A stretch of 64,000 nucleotides of DNA, from the NCBI GenBank assembly GCA_937921035.1, contig CALEUL010000049.1, positions 1-64,000 of the forward strand, read 5' to 3'. The position numbers and the translations under genes are program-made. Below, piece by piece: positions 33,360 through 43,285 of this stretch. Origin of the DNA: an uncultured Porphyromonadaceae bacterium (lineage in GTDB: Bacteria; Bacteroidota; Bacteroidia; Bacteroidales; Muribaculaceae). The notes below the pieces were generated by a model. That model did no database searches. It worked only from the letters and a program-made list of their open reading frames with translations, and was not told where the DNA came from. Every line of letters begins with the position of its first letter. Position 1 is the first letter of the stretch.

Positions 33360-34952
33360 TCATTTTTTTACAGCGATGTAAAGCGGTCGTCGGATATCGC
33401 CCGAGCGTTCTGTGAGAGTGCTCACTTCAAAATCGGCGGTAGCGCCTTTTATGTCGTCGCCTGTGGCGATTACGGTTGCTCCGGCAGGAAGCTGCGAGGC
33501 CACGGACCAGTCGGCCACGGGGCGCACGGCATCGTTAAGATAAAAGTCGATGGTATACGGGCGGAAAGTGCTGTATGTCGCAACTTCTGTGGCGTCTTTG
33601 AGGGCGCAGGCTGCAGGATAATCGCTCTTCGGATTCAGTACCGCTGGCATAAGGGCTACGGCATAGGTCATGTACATGGCCCATACGATCACCATCACAT
33701 GTCCTACCGGACTGTGCCGGTTTACCATCCATGCTATGCCGGCGGCAAAAGGCAGCGCGAGGGCAAAATAGCGCCACAGGGGTATGGCGGCCATCGGAAG
33801 CGACGGGTGCGGGAATATCTGCAGGCCCACAACTGCCAGAGGCGCCAAAACGGCGAGTACTGCCATTATCCACGTGAATATGCGCACGGGTCGGGTTAAT
33901 TCCGGCTCGTCCAGAATCGACGCTATGCCGTAGCACAGGAACGGATAGGCCGGCAGCAGGTATACGCTGCGCTTGCTGGCGGGAATGCAGTAGAAGCCGA
34001 TTATTACTACTGCGGCCACTACAGAAAACAGTGCGGCCGGTTTGAGCGGGTGGCGCGGAAGGCGAGTCCAAAGGCGCAAGCACAGGAATGTAATCAGCAG
34101 CAGCAGTGTCCACGGACACAGGCCGCCTATAAGGGTGACGAAGTTATACCACCAGGGGTTTTCGTGACTTTCGTACGACATATTGCCTGTGAGGCGGCCG
34201 AAGTTTTCTTCCATCATCAGGTCGAAGAATTCTTTACCGCCGCGCAGATAGGCAGCGTAGTACCACATTGCTGGAATAACCATTGCGGCGAGCGCGAGGC
34301 CGATCATCGAGAAGAACGTTGGAAAGAACCTTCCGCCTCGGAGCAGTCTGTACACTCCCGCAACGGCGCAGGGCAGCAGCGCTCCAACCGGGCCTTTGGT
34401 GAGGGTTGCCACTGTAAGGAGCGCCACAATGGCTGTATAGCGCAGTCCGGTCATGCGGCGCCTGTTCTCGGTAAGGTCGAAAAGCATGTACATCGCTCCA
34501 ACCATACATGCCGTGAGTATCATGTCCAGCCGGCATGCGATGCCGGCGCGGAATACTTCGACAGAGGTGAGGGTAACCAGCGAGAATACCATTGCAAAGC
34601 GCGTTCCGCGTACGCTGCGAGCCCAGAAGTAGCCTCCGCCGATCATTGCCACGCAGGCCAGGGCCGACGGCAGACGACTGAGGTATTCGTTAACCACGCC
34701 GCCGTTGAACAGCCATGCCAGCGAGGCGATTATCCACGCCATGAATGGCGGTTTGTAGGGTATGTCTGTACCGAAGTTGCGGGGGAGAATCCATTCGCCG
34801 TCCTGAAGCATGGAGACGGCCACAAGGGCCTCGCGGGGCTCTCCCTTGCTGTTGAAAAGGGTTTCGCCGAGCCACGGTATCAGCAGTGCCGCGGCCATGA
34901 AAATTACGATTGCCGTAGCGCCCGGAAGGTGGGACTCGATGCGTCGGTTCAT
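33360..34952 (-). CDS. GT39/ArnT-like membrane glycosyltransferase
   Basis: A 530-residue integral membrane protein with 11-13 hydrophobic segments. The first periplasmic loop has the GT-C motif region EPREALVAVSMLQDGEWILP (given as EPREALVA) and KPPFMAWIIASLAW. The later CRLDMILTACM helix is also typical of PMT/ArnT proteins. These transfer sugars from polyprenyl-phosphate donors to lipids or proteins on the periplasmic side. It lies 7 bases after the M6 protease gene. Acceptor unknown; lipid A or a secreted glycoprotein are both possible. Confidence 0.87.
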   Translation of the reverse strand: MNRRIESHLPGATAIVIFMAAALLIPWLGETLFNSKGEPREALVAVSMLQDGEWILPRNFGTDIPYKPPFMAWIIASLAWLFNGGVVNEYLSRLPSALACVAMIGGGYFWARSVRGTRFAMVFSLVTLTSVEVFRAGIACRLDMILTACMVGAMYMLFDLTENRRRMTGLRYTAIVALLTVATLTKGPVGALLPCAVAGVYRLLRGGRFFPTFFSMIGLALAAMVIPAMWYYAAYLRGGKEFFDLMMEENFGRLTGNMSYESHENPWWYNFVTLIGGLCPWTLLLLITFLCLRLWTRLPRHPLKPAALFSVVAAVVIIGFYCIPASKRSVYLLPAYPFLCYGIASILDEPELTRPVRIFTWIMAVLAVLAPLAVVGLQIFPHPSLPMAAIPLWRYFALALPFAAGIAWMVNRHSPVGHVMVIVWAMYMTYAVALMPAVLNPKSDYPAACALKDATEVATYSTFRPYTIDFYLNDAVRPVADWSVASQLPAGATVIATGDDIKGATADFEVSTLTERSGDIRRPLYIAVKK

Positions 34953-34959
34953 GTCGGTT

Positions 34960-37818
34960 CTATCGTATGATGGTTTTGAATGAGCCGCGCGGGGTGCGCG
35001 CGATATAGAATCCGGCGGGCAGACTTACGGATGCGCTGCCGCTGGTATCGGCCGTGAGGGTAGCCACGAGATTTCCGGCTATGCCGAACACGCTAACAAC
35101 ATCGCCGCACGAACCCTGGTAGAGAATTGTGGTTCCTTGCACGGCAAGGGATACGTTGCCTGTGCTTATGTTTTCTATATTGCTTTCTCCCGCGTGGCTT
35201 GTGCGGGCCGTAATTGCTCGGGATGGCATGGATAAATTGCCGTCGGCGTCCTTGGCTTCGACGGTGAAACGCAGGCCTGTCGCTCCTTCCGGCATTTCCA
35301 GTGTGTAGTGCAGGGCTGCACCTGCCTCGGTGCGGCTGAGGTAGTCGCTGAAAGTGTATACGGGCAGTGTCAGCGACAGGTCGTCTATAACGGCACTGCC
35401 GCCGTAGCGCTCTAAGCTGAAGCGTATCTGCCGGATGCTGTCCGGCATCTCTATGCTATGGATTTTTCCTCCGCCGTTTAGCGTGTTGAGGCGTTCAATG
35501 GTGTAGATGGTATCGTAGGGAGCTTCGGCGCTGTTGCGTCCGCATATATGGAACTTGTTCTTGAAGCTGCCGGTTACGCTGCGCAGCCAGAACGATACGT
35601 TCTTTATGTTTTCGCCGAATACCGGCGATTCAAGGAATGCATTGTCGACCGGGAATTTGAGCGACGGAGCGTCCTCGCCATAGAAGTTGTCGGAATCTGC
35701 TGTGTAGCAGTCAGCGGGGCTTTCGCTCCAGTTCCATCCTTCCGGTATTGTCGCCTGTCTGTCGTTGTGCTCGCCGAAGGTGAAAATTGCAATGCTGTCC
35801 TGCAGCGCTGATTCTTTCTCTACGGTTACCAGATAGGTCGCCGCATTGTGGAGAGGTTGCCAGGATAGCAGGGCTTTGCCGCCGTCGAAAGTGCATCCGG
35901 TGGCCACAGGGGCTGTGTGTATGAAATCGATATCGCCCGAATTTGTCATTACTTCGGCGGAATATTCCGATACAAGCGCTGCATTGCGTGCGCGAACGCG
36001 GGCAAAATATTCTGTATCCGGTTGAAGTCTGTCGATGCTGATGCTTGTGGCGCTGCCGGTAGAGTAATCTTTGTAACCGCCGAAAATATTCTCGGTGCCG
36101 TCGGATGTCTTGGTGTATATGCATACTTCGTAACTCTGGGCATCGCTGACAGCGTTCCAGGAAATTTCTATGCGGCCCTCGGCAGTGTACGGTGTAATTC
36201 TGATTCCCGCCGGTACCTCGGGTGCTGTTTTTGTGCCGCCGATATGGAAACTGATAACGCCTGAGTTTTCGGCGATATCGGTAATGGGGTGGTCGATGGC
36301 ATTGCCGTTCCAGTCGGTGAGGGACGGAGTTGTTTCGGCTGTGAAACTTGTAACCCTATTTGTGCCGGGGAAAGTGTACGCGGCGCGTCCGGCAAAGTTG
36401 GTGGCGACGTTTCCGCAGGCCTCCTCAATGTCCACGCGCTGGTGCGAGATGATGTTGTTTACGGAGTTGTTATCCCATACCAACTGCTTGAAGTCGATGT
36501 GCCATATCAGCAGGCCGTGGCCTGGAATATAAGCGTCCCATCCCTTCTTCTGGCGGTTCTCGAGCAGGAAAAACTCGTTGTTGTTGCGGGTGGGTATAAG
36601 GTATGCGGTGTTGGAATCGGAGATGGAATGGAGTGTTACGTTTGCGGAAGCGTCCACGATAACGGGTTTCATCCACCGCAGGGCATTGCGTTCGAACGAC
36701 GAGTAGTTCGGCGGCGTATGGCTGTTGTTGTTGTAACTGCCCTGGTCCATTATGTCCCATTCGTTGGGAGTGCATGCAAACTGCGTCTGCGTTCCGTAAA
36801 GGTCGGGCAGGCCGAGTACATGGGAGTATTCGTGGCAGAATGTGCCTATTCCGTCGGGAGCGCCTCCGAATACTTCGTTGGAGCATGCATAGCCTCGCAG
36901 GCGCTTTCCGTTGTACGACGGACTGTTTCCTACCTGAAATGAGTGGGGCCAAACGGTTTCTGCACTGCCTCCGTTCGCTTCGCCCATTCCGGCATAGATG
37001 ATGTAGATATTGTCTACATAGCCGTCGTTGTCCAGGTCGTATTCCGAGAAATCTATCTCGTTCTTGAGCAGTTCGGCGGCATGAAGCATCATGTACTGGG
37101 GGTTGCGGTCGTTGCCGTAAGCGTCGTTGGCGCCGTAGTAGCTCCTGTTCTGGGGCAGTGTTACGGGGCCGAAAACATCGAAATGAGGGTTGAATATGCT
37201 GTCGGACTGCTTGAGGAAGTAGTCGCGGGCCGAACCCGTAGCTCCGTAGTCGGAGTAACCGGATTCGTTCAGCTGGCGTGTGAATACATCGTGAGCGTTG
37301 GCGGTGGTGAATTTCACGTCCTGATATTCGACTAAGAAAACAAGGCTTTTCACTTCGCCGGTGCGCGGATAATTGTTTGTGAAAAGACCGATACCGTACT
37401 GTGGCGCTTCAGACGCCTTGGCGGGCGCCTTGCGTGTGGCTGCTGCGGCAGCGGCCCTGTTTGCACGCACATCGCGCGCGCGTAAAGAAATAGCTTCCTC
37501 TACTTTCTCGCGGTCGGCCCGGCGCAGAAACTGTTCGGCTCCGGCGTCGCGTTGCTGCGGGTCGGCGGCAGCCATATCGCTTAGCACTAATTTGCCGGCG
37601 TCTGCGGCAACATAGCGGAGCACACCGCTGTTGTCGGCCATGAGGGCTTTGCCGTCGGTACTGAGATAGTAGTGGCCGAACTCGTCGCCAACGGGCATGG
37701 CTGTTACTGTGCTTCCGTCGGGTTGCGGGTACTGGAAATACGCACGTCTGGCAGGCACAGCGTTTAACGCGAGCGCGCCGGCGGCCATGCATAATATGAT
37801 TAAGCTGATTCTTTTCAT
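34960..37818 (-). CDS. M6-family secreted metalloprotease with type IX-like sorting domain
   Basis: A 952-residue exported protein. The signal peptide (about 1-20) is followed by a propeptide region (about 21-135) and the M6 (immune-inhibitor-A-like) zinc protease domain (about 140-470) with catalytic GTFCHEYSHVLGLPDLYG (HExxH, then a Asp-containing third-ligand region) and WHIDFKQ. Fibronectin-like and jelly-roll domains follow (about 530-860). The final ~75 residues (SVFGIAGNLVATL, LPAGFYIARTPRG) are a sorting domain. It could degrade mucosal or competitor proteins. Same operon as the DUF4919 gene (34 bases). Confidence 0.92.
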   Translation of the reverse strand: MKRISLIILCMAAGALALNAVPARRAYFQYPQPDGSTVTAMPVGDEFGHYYLSTDGKALMADNSGVLRYVAADAGKLVLSDMAAADPQQRDAGAEQFLRRADREKVEEAISLRARDVRANRAAAAAATRKAPAKASEAPQYGIGLFTNNYPRTGEVKSLVFLVEYQDVKFTTANAHDVFTRQLNESGYSDYGATGSARDYFLKQSDSIFNPHFDVFGPVTLPQNRSYYGANDAYGNDRNPQYMMLHAAELLKNEIDFSEYDLDNDGYVDNIYIIYAGMGEANGGSAETVWPHSFQVGNSPSYNGKRLRGYACSNEVFGGAPDGIGTFCHEYSHVLGLPDLYGTQTQFACTPNEWDIMDQGSYNNNSHTPPNYSSFERNALRWMKPVIVDASANVTLHSISDSNTAYLIPTRNNNEFFLLENRQKKGWDAYIPGHGLLIWHIDFKQLVWDNNSVNNIISHQRVDIEEACGNVATNFAGRAAYTFPGTNRVTSFTAETTPSLTDWNGNAIDHPITDIAENSGVISFHIGGTKTAPEVPAGIRITPYTAEGRIEISWNAVSDAQSYEVCIYTKTSDGTENIFGGYKDYSTGSATSISIDRLQPDTEYFARVRARNAALVSEYSAEVMTNSGDIDFIHTAPVATGCTFDGGKALLSWQPLHNAATYLVTVEKESALQDSIAIFTFGEHNDRQATIPEGWNWSESPADCYTADSDNFYGEDAPSLKFPVDNAFLESPVFGENIKNVSFWLRSVTGSFKNKFHICGRNSAEAPYDTIYTIERLNTLNGGGKIHSIEMPDSIRQIRFSLERYGGSAVIDDLSLTLPVYTFSDYLSRTEAGAALHYTLEMPEGATGLRFTVEAKDADGNLSMPSRAITARTSHAGESNIENISTGNVSLAVQGTTILYQGSCGDVVSVFGIAGNLVATLTADTSGSASVSLPAGFYIARTPRGSFKTIIR

Positions 37819-37852
37819 TATTGTGATGATATTACGCCTGATATGATACTGC

Positions 37853-38593
37853 TTAATTCTCGCCTGTTTCCGACATCTCGGAGGGATGCTTGTCGAAGTA
37901 TTGCTTCAGCATTTCGCTGATATTGAAATAGTAGCCTTGGTTTGCAGCTTTTGCGTTCTTTTTCTGCACCTCGATGTAATCGTAGTAGGGCGGCTCGAAC
38001 CGCTGGCTGGTGGCTGTCATGCCGGAAAGGTTCAGAAAGTCGTATTCGTGCTGTGGATACACTACTACGATTGCGTGTTCCGGATCGGCTCCTGTGCCGG
38101 ATGCTGCTATCACAAGCAGCAGGTGGTTTAGCTTGTACTGCCATATCTTGGCAAGATCGTATTTTCTGTTCTGTTCGTATACGAAAATGCGGTTGGTAAG
38201 CTGCCTCAGGTCAATGGGGTTGTCGTCGAGCACCTGCATGGCATAATCCAGCATCTTGCCGCGGTCGGCGCGTGTACGTTTGTCTTTGGCGTAGATTGGC
38301 ATAAGTTCCTGCAGCAGTTCGGGGTTCACGGCCTCGCGGTAAGGGTCGTAGTCTTCCTGAAACATTGTGCCGTAGTAGAAGTACTGGAAGTCCTCGGGTG
38401 TCATGGTGGTGTCGTTGGCCATGAAAGCCTTGAAGAGCTTGGGGTAGTAGTACTGCGAGGCGGGGTCGGTGCTTTCTTTGGCAATACGTTCGATATCCGG
38501 AGCGCCGAGTTTGGCAAGGTCGGTGTTATGTTTTGCAGCGTACGAGCACATTGCTGCGCCGACGAGAACCGTAGCTATAAAAAATCTTTTCAT
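37853..38593 (-). CDS. Exported DUF4919-family protein
   Basis: A 246-residue protein with a signal peptide (MKRFFIATVLVGAAMCSYA; a Cys near position 16 is not a clear lipobox). The body has FQYFYYGTMFQEDYDPYRE and KIWQYKLNHLLLVIAASGTG, matching the DUF4919 family as I recall it. Function unknown. It overlaps the DUF456-like gene by 4 bases (38590-38593) and precedes the M6 protease. Confidence 0.72.
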   Translation of the reverse strand: MKRFFIATVLVGAAMCSYAAKHNTDLAKLGAPDIERIAKESTDPASQYYYPKLFKAFMANDTTMTPEDFQYFYYGTMFQEDYDPYREAVNPELLQELMPIYAKDKRTRADRGKMLDYAMQVLDDNPIDLRQLTNRIFVYEQNRKYDLAKIWQYKLNHLLLVIAASGTGADPEHAIVVVYPQHEYDFLNLSGMTATSQRFEPPYYDYIEVQKKNAKAANQGYYFNISEMLKQYFDKHPSEMSETGEN

Positions 38594-39069
38594 AGGACGA
38601 GTGCAATGACGATAGCCGCCATCGAGCAGCTTACGACTGCCGGCAGCCCTTTGGCGCAGAGGTACTGTACAAAGTGCGGGGATGTGAGTTTCAGACGCGG
38701 GCTTTTAGGTGTGCGCATATATGCCACAGCACCGAGGACGGCGCCGATTATGCTGCCTGCGATTATGGAGGCGGTAACGTTTGCGGCAAGGAGTCCTAAA
38801 AGCGCTCCTACGATGGCGCCGCCCACGACATATCCCTGCCCGCTGCGGGTGGATGTAAGAGCCTTGGGCTGCAGGATGCCTAACATAATCACTATTAACG
38901 AGGCTGTACCCCAGAAAATAAGAACTTTGCTGTTTATGAACGGAAAACCGCCCAAATGCGCGCACAGCATGGCGAGCCATCCGGCCACGACGGCCGGAAA
39001 TTGTGGTATAAAGCTCAAGCCTACGGCCGCGGCGGCAAGAACCGATGCTGTTATGGTGAATATATCCAT
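38590..39069 (-). CDS. DUF456-like small membrane protein
   Basis: A 159-residue protein with about four membrane helices and small-residue glycine/alanine-rich segments (GGAIVGALLGLLAANVTA, SIIAGSIIGAVLG). The overall shape fits DUF456. An ATG at 39081 would leave only a 3-base leader after the -7 box at 39088-39095, so the next ATG (39069, MDIFTITASV) is preferred. It is the first gene of the run to the M6, GT39 and GH10-like genes. Function unknown. Confidence 0.7.
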   Translation of the reverse strand: MDIFTITASVLAAAAVGLSFIPQFPAVVAGWLAMLCAHLGGFPFINSKVLIFWGTASLIVIMLGILQPKALTSTRSGQGYVVGGAIVGALLGLLAANVTASIIAGSIIGAVLGAVAYMRTPKSPRLKLTSPHFVQYLCAKGLPAVVSCSMAAIVIALVL

Positions 39070-39087
39070 TGTCAATGTCATTTACCA

Positions 39088-39095
39088 CAAATTTA
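39088..39095 (-). promoter_or_regulatory. -7 box upstream of the DUF456-like gene
   Basis: The minus strand reads TAAATTTG at 39095-39088. No clear TTTG is found at the right distance upstream. Confidence 0.4.
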
Positions 39096-39170
39096 CAACA
39101 AATACTTTATACAGCCCGCCGAAAATGAAAGCCTTTTCACATATTTCACTTATTTTAATTATTCCCGTAT

Positions 39171-39211
39171 AAAAAATATGTCGGAGGCATGCACGTGCAT
39201 GCCTCCGACAT
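39171..39211 (-). terminator. Terminator of trigger factor
   Basis: A perfect 34-bp palindrome at 39178-39211 (17-bp arms, central CACGTG) followed on the minus strand by a T6 run at 39176-39171. Confidence 0.88.
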
Positions 39212-39229
39212 TATGTTGTGTAGTATGGG

Positions 39230-40627
39230 TTATTCTGCGGGTTCTTCGGCTGCTGCCTGTTCGCCTGTGGCGTTGTTCAGGGCAGATACCATGTTGCGGA
39301 ATTCGTCGAGGGTGATGGTGTGCTCGTTCAGTTTTACGGCAGCGTGGATAGCGCCCATCAGCTTGTTGTTGAAGGCTGTCTGTGCGCAGTGGCGGCGCTG
39401 GTTTTCGTCCTTGAGCATGTTCTCGGCGTAGTAGTCGGCCATCTGGTCGGCCATAGCGCCCATGCCGTACTGGCGAAGCTGCTCGATTGCGATGAAGCGG
39501 GCTGCGGCTTTTACGTCGTCCTCGTTAATCTTGACTTCGAGGAGTTCTGCAGCCTTGCTCTCGATGATATCCCACTTGATGCGGGGAAGAATCTGGTTGA
39601 GATACTGGTCGATTTCCTCTTCCTTGATTTCTGTCTGGGTGCGCAGCATGTATTTGCGCAGGAAGTCCATAGGCAGCTCCATGTTGCCGTAGGTGGCCAT
39701 GAGGTAGTCCTCGGTGTTGCGAACGAACAGCGACTGGCTGTTGGGCTGGAGGGCCTGTGCGATCATTGCTGCAACGGCCTTGTGGTATTCCTCTTCGTTG
39801 TGTACCTTGTCTTCGCCGAATACTTTTTTGTAGAATTCCTCGCCTAATTCGGCGGGTTTGTTTACAACGAATTCGGAGATTACAATCTGGAAGTTGCCGC
39901 GGGCTGTCTCGATTTTGTCGCGGTCGATGTGGAGCATGCTGCTGATTTCGGCCTCGTTTCCGTCGCAGGTGGCGAAGGCGTCGAATACAACCTTGTCGCC
40001 TACCTTTGTGCCTTCGAACTTGGCAGCTTCTTCCTTGGATGTGAAGTGGAAGGGAGCGAGGATGCCGTCGGTTACCTGGATGCCGTCTTCGCGTACGTTG
40101 CCGTCTTCGTTAAGCTGCATGATTGTGCCTTTTACAAGGGCGCGTTCGGCATATTCCTGTGCGGGAACCTGCTCGCCGGCCTGTGCGCGGAGGAATTTGT
40201 CCTGCTCGGCGATCATGTCGTCGCTTACGGAGATGTTGTAGAAGTCGAGTTCTACGCTCTGGTCGAACTTCATGTTGAGTTCGGGCGCAAAGCCGATTTC
40301 GTAGGTGAAGGTGAAATCTGTATCGTCGATGCTGAATTCCTTCTCTACCACGGGAATGGGCTGGCCGAGGGTATCAAGTTTGTTATCCTGGATATATTTG
40401 AGGGCTGCGTCGGCTGCTATGTCGTTCAATACGTCGGATTTAACTTTTTTACCAAAACGCTTTTGCAGCTGTGCCATATCTACATGGCCTTTGCGGAAGC
40501 CGGGAATCTGATGGTTTTTACCAATTTCCTTAAGTTCTTTTTTTACGCGGTCCGTGTAGTCGGATTCCTGAACTTTTATAACGAGGCGGCCTTCGAGGGC
40601 GCCCGTCTTTTCAAGGGTTACGTCCAT
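39230..40627 (-). CDS. tig: Trigger factor
   Basis: Ribosome-bound chaperone and peptidyl-prolyl isomerase, 465 residues. The ribosome-binding signature is visible as QIPGFRKGHVDM near residue 40. The PPIase domain is around 155-240. The long helical C-terminal domain (about 250-440) carries FVRNTEDYLM and a Q/E-rich stretch. The last ~15 residues are acidic/alanine-rich. Transcribed alone from the promoter at 40702-40733. Confidence 0.95.
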   Translation of the reverse strand: MDVTLEKTGALEGRLVIKVQESDYTDRVKKELKEIGKNHQIPGFRKGHVDMAQLQKRFGKKVKSDVLNDIAADAALKYIQDNKLDTLGQPIPVVEKEFSIDDTDFTFTYEIGFAPELNMKFDQSVELDFYNISVSDDMIAEQDKFLRAQAGEQVPAQEYAERALVKGTIMQLNEDGNVREDGIQVTDGILAPFHFTSKEEAAKFEGTKVGDKVVFDAFATCDGNEAEISSMLHIDRDKIETARGNFQIVISEFVVNKPAELGEEFYKKVFGEDKVHNEEEYHKAVAAMIAQALQPNSQSLFVRNTEDYLMATYGNMELPMDFLRKYMLRTQTEIKEEEIDQYLNQILPRIKWDIIESKAAELLEVKINEDDVKAAARFIAIEQLRQYGMGAMADQMADYYAENMLKDENQRRHCAQTAFNNKLMGAIHAAVKLNEHTITLDEFRNMVSALNNATGEQAAAEEPAE

Positions 40628-40701
40628 TATTTATATGTTTATGTTTGAGATATTCTTTGTTAGTTACACAATTAAATAAACGCTCGGCGCGTTTCAAAGT
40701 G

Positions 40702-40733
40702 CAAAATTAATATATAAATTTTTATAAATCAAT
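40702..40733 (-). promoter_or_regulatory. Promoter of tig
   Basis: On the minus strand ATTG at 40733-40730, 20 bases, TAATTTTG at 40709-40702. The spacer is very AT-rich. Confidence 0.6.
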
Positions 40734-40796
40734 TTTGGAGCCTCAAAACCGTTAAAAATTTATCAACAGCGGGCCGTGAAGGCGCTACAGCAAGGT

Positions 40797-42347
40797 TCAG
40801 AACGGCTGTTCGTCGGGTGCGTTCTGCATTGTGAATGCCGCGGCGTCGGCAGCTGCCTGTGCGGGATCGGCCTCGCCGACGGCTGTTTCGTTGTTGTCGC
40901 TTGCCGCGCGCAGGTCGAAGTTGTCGGCCTGGGCAGTCTCGTCCCAGTTTTCGAAACGCACATATTCATGACGGAAGAACATGTTTACCGAGCCTACGCC
41001 GCCGCTACGGTGCTTTGCCAGAATGAATTCCACCTTGCCTTTGATGTTGTTGCCTTCCTCGTCCACCGAACTGCGGGTATAGTATTCCGGGCGGTGGATA
41101 AAGCATACGATGTCGGCATCCTGCTCGATGGCGCCGGATTCACGGAGGTCGGACAGCTGGGGGCGCTTGTCTTTGTTGCCGCGGTCTTCCAGTTTACGGT
41201 TAAGCTGCGACAGGGCTATCACGGGTATGTTCAGCTCTTTGGCCATTTCCTTCAGCGAGCGGGATATGGTGCTCACTTCCTGCTCGCGCGAGCCGAGTTT
41301 CTGGCCGGCGGTCATCAGCTGGAGGTAGTCGATTATAATCAGCTTCACGTCGTGCTCGCGCACCAGACGTCGTGCTTTTGTGCGCAGCTCCATCATGGAC
41401 AGGCCCGATGTATCGTCCACATACAGCGGTACGCTCTGCAGTTTCTGCATACGGCTCATCAGCTGCGTCCATTCAAGGTCGGACAGGTTGCCGCTCTTGA
41501 TTTTGTCGCCGGAAATCTCGCAGGCGTTGGATATAAGACGGTTTACAAGCTGCAGGTTACTCATTTCCAGCGAGAACACTGCAACGGGGTCGTTGTGCAT
41601 GGCAATGTTGAGGGCCATAGAGAGCACAAAGGCCGTTTTGCCCATAGCGGGGCGCGCGGCAATGATTATAAGATCGGAATTCTGCCATCCGGAAGTCATT
41701 TTGTCGAGGGCATGGAATCCGGTGCCCAGACCCGAAATACCGCTGGAGCGCTGCGATGCTATCTGCATCTGCTCCACGGCCTTTGCAAGGAGCGGATTAA
41801 TCTGGATAACATCGCGCTTGAGGTTGCGCTGGCTAATTTCGAACAGTTTGGCTTCGGCCTCCTGCAGCAGGTCGTCTACGTCGTTGCTTTCGTCGAAGGC
41901 ATTGTTCTCTATCGAGGAGGCGAAGGATATCAGCTGGCGCGCAAGGTATTTCTGCGCAACGATGCGTGCGTGCGTTTCCACGTGTGCCGCGGAAACAACG
42001 TTCATGGTAAGGCTGGCTATGAAGCCGGGGCCGCCTATTTTGTCGAGGTTGCCGTCGGAACGCAGACGGTTGGTAACCGTAATCATGTCGATGGGTTCCT
42101 CGGACAGACCGAGACGCTGTATGGCCTGATAAACCAGTACGTGGCGCGGCTCGTAGAAACTTTCGGGGGAAAGAAGGTCGCACACTTCGGCGAAGGCGTC
42201 TTTCTCGAGCATCAGGGCGCCGAGTACGGCCGCTTCTATTTCCACAGCTCGCGGCACCAGTCGGCCGGCAATCTCGGCGACGATGCTGTTGTCCTTTCGC
42301 TGTGCGCGCGGGTTTCGTATCTGTTTGTTATCGTTGTTGAAATCCAT
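40797..42347 (-). CDS. dnaB: Replicative DNA helicase DnaB
   Basis: Hexameric helicase at the replication fork, 516 residues. The N-terminal domain is about 25-130 (VEIEAAVLGALMLEKDAF). The RecA-like domain is about 195-470, with Walker A AARPAMGKTAFVLSMAL, Walker B LIIIDYLQLM and DLRESGAIEQDADIV. The C-terminal ~45 residues are acidic and low-complexity. It lies 26 bases after the ompA-like gene and is probably last in that operon. Confidence 0.97.
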   Translation of the reverse strand: MDFNNDNKQIRNPRAQRKDNSIVAEIAGRLVPRAVEIEAAVLGALMLEKDAFAEVCDLLSPESFYEPRHVLVYQAIQRLGLSEEPIDMITVTNRLRSDGNLDKIGGPGFIASLTMNVVSAAHVETHARIVAQKYLARQLISFASSIENNAFDESNDVDDLLQEAEAKLFEISQRNLKRDVIQINPLLAKAVEQMQIASQRSSGISGLGTGFHALDKMTSGWQNSDLIIIAARPAMGKTAFVLSMALNIAMHNDPVAVFSLEMSNLQLVNRLISNACEISGDKIKSGNLSDLEWTQLMSRMQKLQSVPLYVDDTSGLSMMELRTKARRLVREHDVKLIIIDYLQLMTAGQKLGSREQEVSTISRSLKEMAKELNIPVIALSQLNRKLEDRGNKDKRPQLSDLRESGAIEQDADIVCFIHRPEYYTRSSVDEEGNNIKGKVEFILAKHRSGGVGSVNMFFRHEYVRFENWDETAQADNFDLRAASDNNETAVGEADPAQAAADAAAFTMQNAPDEQPF

Positions 42348-42373
42348 CGGTGTGATTGAGTTGTGTGCCTTAT

Positions 42374-42985
42374 TTACTTTTTGTTGCGGATTTTGTCTAT
42401 CAGCTGTTGAGTGGGCACAAAATATATTTCCGCCCGTCGGTTTTTCTCGCGGTTAGCCACGCCCGTGTTGGGTGCGACAGGTTCGTCGGAGCCGAGGCCG
42501 TAGGGAATAATGTCTGTATCGTGGTTGCCGTTGGCGCGGTAGTAATATTCGTCGATAGCGTTGGCGCGGTCGGCGGTAATTTTTTCGGAATAAATGTCGT
42601 CGCCGGTGTTGTCGGTATGTACGGCAAGGATAACCTTATAGTTGTCGGAACGCTGTATGTATGGCGCCAGGCCGGCGAGCAGTTTGGTGCCGTCGGGCAG
42701 AAGAGTTGTGCTGTTGGGTGCGAAAAGTTTTGCGCACTGTATCGTAACCATCACAACCTCGCCTTTGCGTACGGCGTCGACGTGGTAGCCGCTTTCCCGT
42801 AGTTTGGACAATAGATGCGCCATTGCGGCGGTTACGGCAGCCGATTGCTTGTCGGGAACTGCCGGCGTAGCGATATTTTCTTCAATATTTGCGGTCAGAG
42901 GATCGAAAGCGTCAGGCGTATTGGCTGCCATGCCGCATACGCACCCGACAATCAGTGCGGCAAGGAGAGAGCGTAGCCTTTTCAT
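42374..42985 (-). CDS. OmpA-family protein
   Basis: A 203-residue exported protein: signal peptide (about 1-20), then an OmpA-like peptidoglycan-binding domain (about 80-195) with LFAPNSTTLLPDG, VILAVHTDNTGDD, ITADRANAIDEYY and the C-terminal NREKNRRAEIYF. It lacks an outer-membrane barrel and a clear lipobox (Cys near 15-17 inside the signal). It overlaps the upstream small ORF by 4 bases. Confidence 0.88.
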   Translation of the reverse strand: MKRLRSLLAALIVGCVCGMAANTPDAFDPLTANIEENIATPAVPDKQSAAVTAAMAHLLSKLRESGYHVDAVRKGEVVMVTIQCAKLFAPNSTTLLPDGTKLLAGLAPYIQRSDNYKVILAVHTDNTGDDIYSEKITADRANAIDEYYYRANGNHDTDIIPYGLGSDEPVAPNTGVANREKNRRAEIYFVPTQQLIDKIRNKK

Positions 42986-43284
42986 TGCAGGCTCTCCTCG
43001 TAGTTTATTTCTGCATTCACCATTTTTTCAATCTCGTCGGCGGTGAAGTTTACTTCGGCGGGAGTTTTGTCAAGTTTGCGGCAGATGTATTTCACAATCT
43101 CGGCGACATCGGAAACGTCGTCGCTGTCGTCATCCTCGTCGAAATCAATCTCCAGGATTCCGTTGTCGTCGTAGTATTCAAAAATAAGGTCCAGCACCTC
43201 CAAAATGGCGTCTTCGTTGCGCCGTTCCGGTTCCAGAACGGCCGCCATAAGCTTTACAGCCTTGTTGTCGTCGTATTCCTGCAT
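42982..43284 (-). CDS. Small acidic protein of unknown family
   Basis: A 100-residue, strongly acidic protein (DFDEDDDSDDVSD around residues 48-60) with amphipathic helices on both sides. No family was recognised. Its position between rimM (one base gap) and the ompA-like gene (4-base overlap), and its normal codon use, support a real gene. No signal peptide. Confidence 0.7.
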   Translation of the reverse strand: MQEYDDNKAVKLMAAVLEPERRNEDAILEVLDLIFEYYDDNGILEIDFDEDDDSDDVSDVAEIVKYICRKLDKTPAEVNFTADEIEKMVNAEINYEESLQ

Positions 43285-43285
43285 G

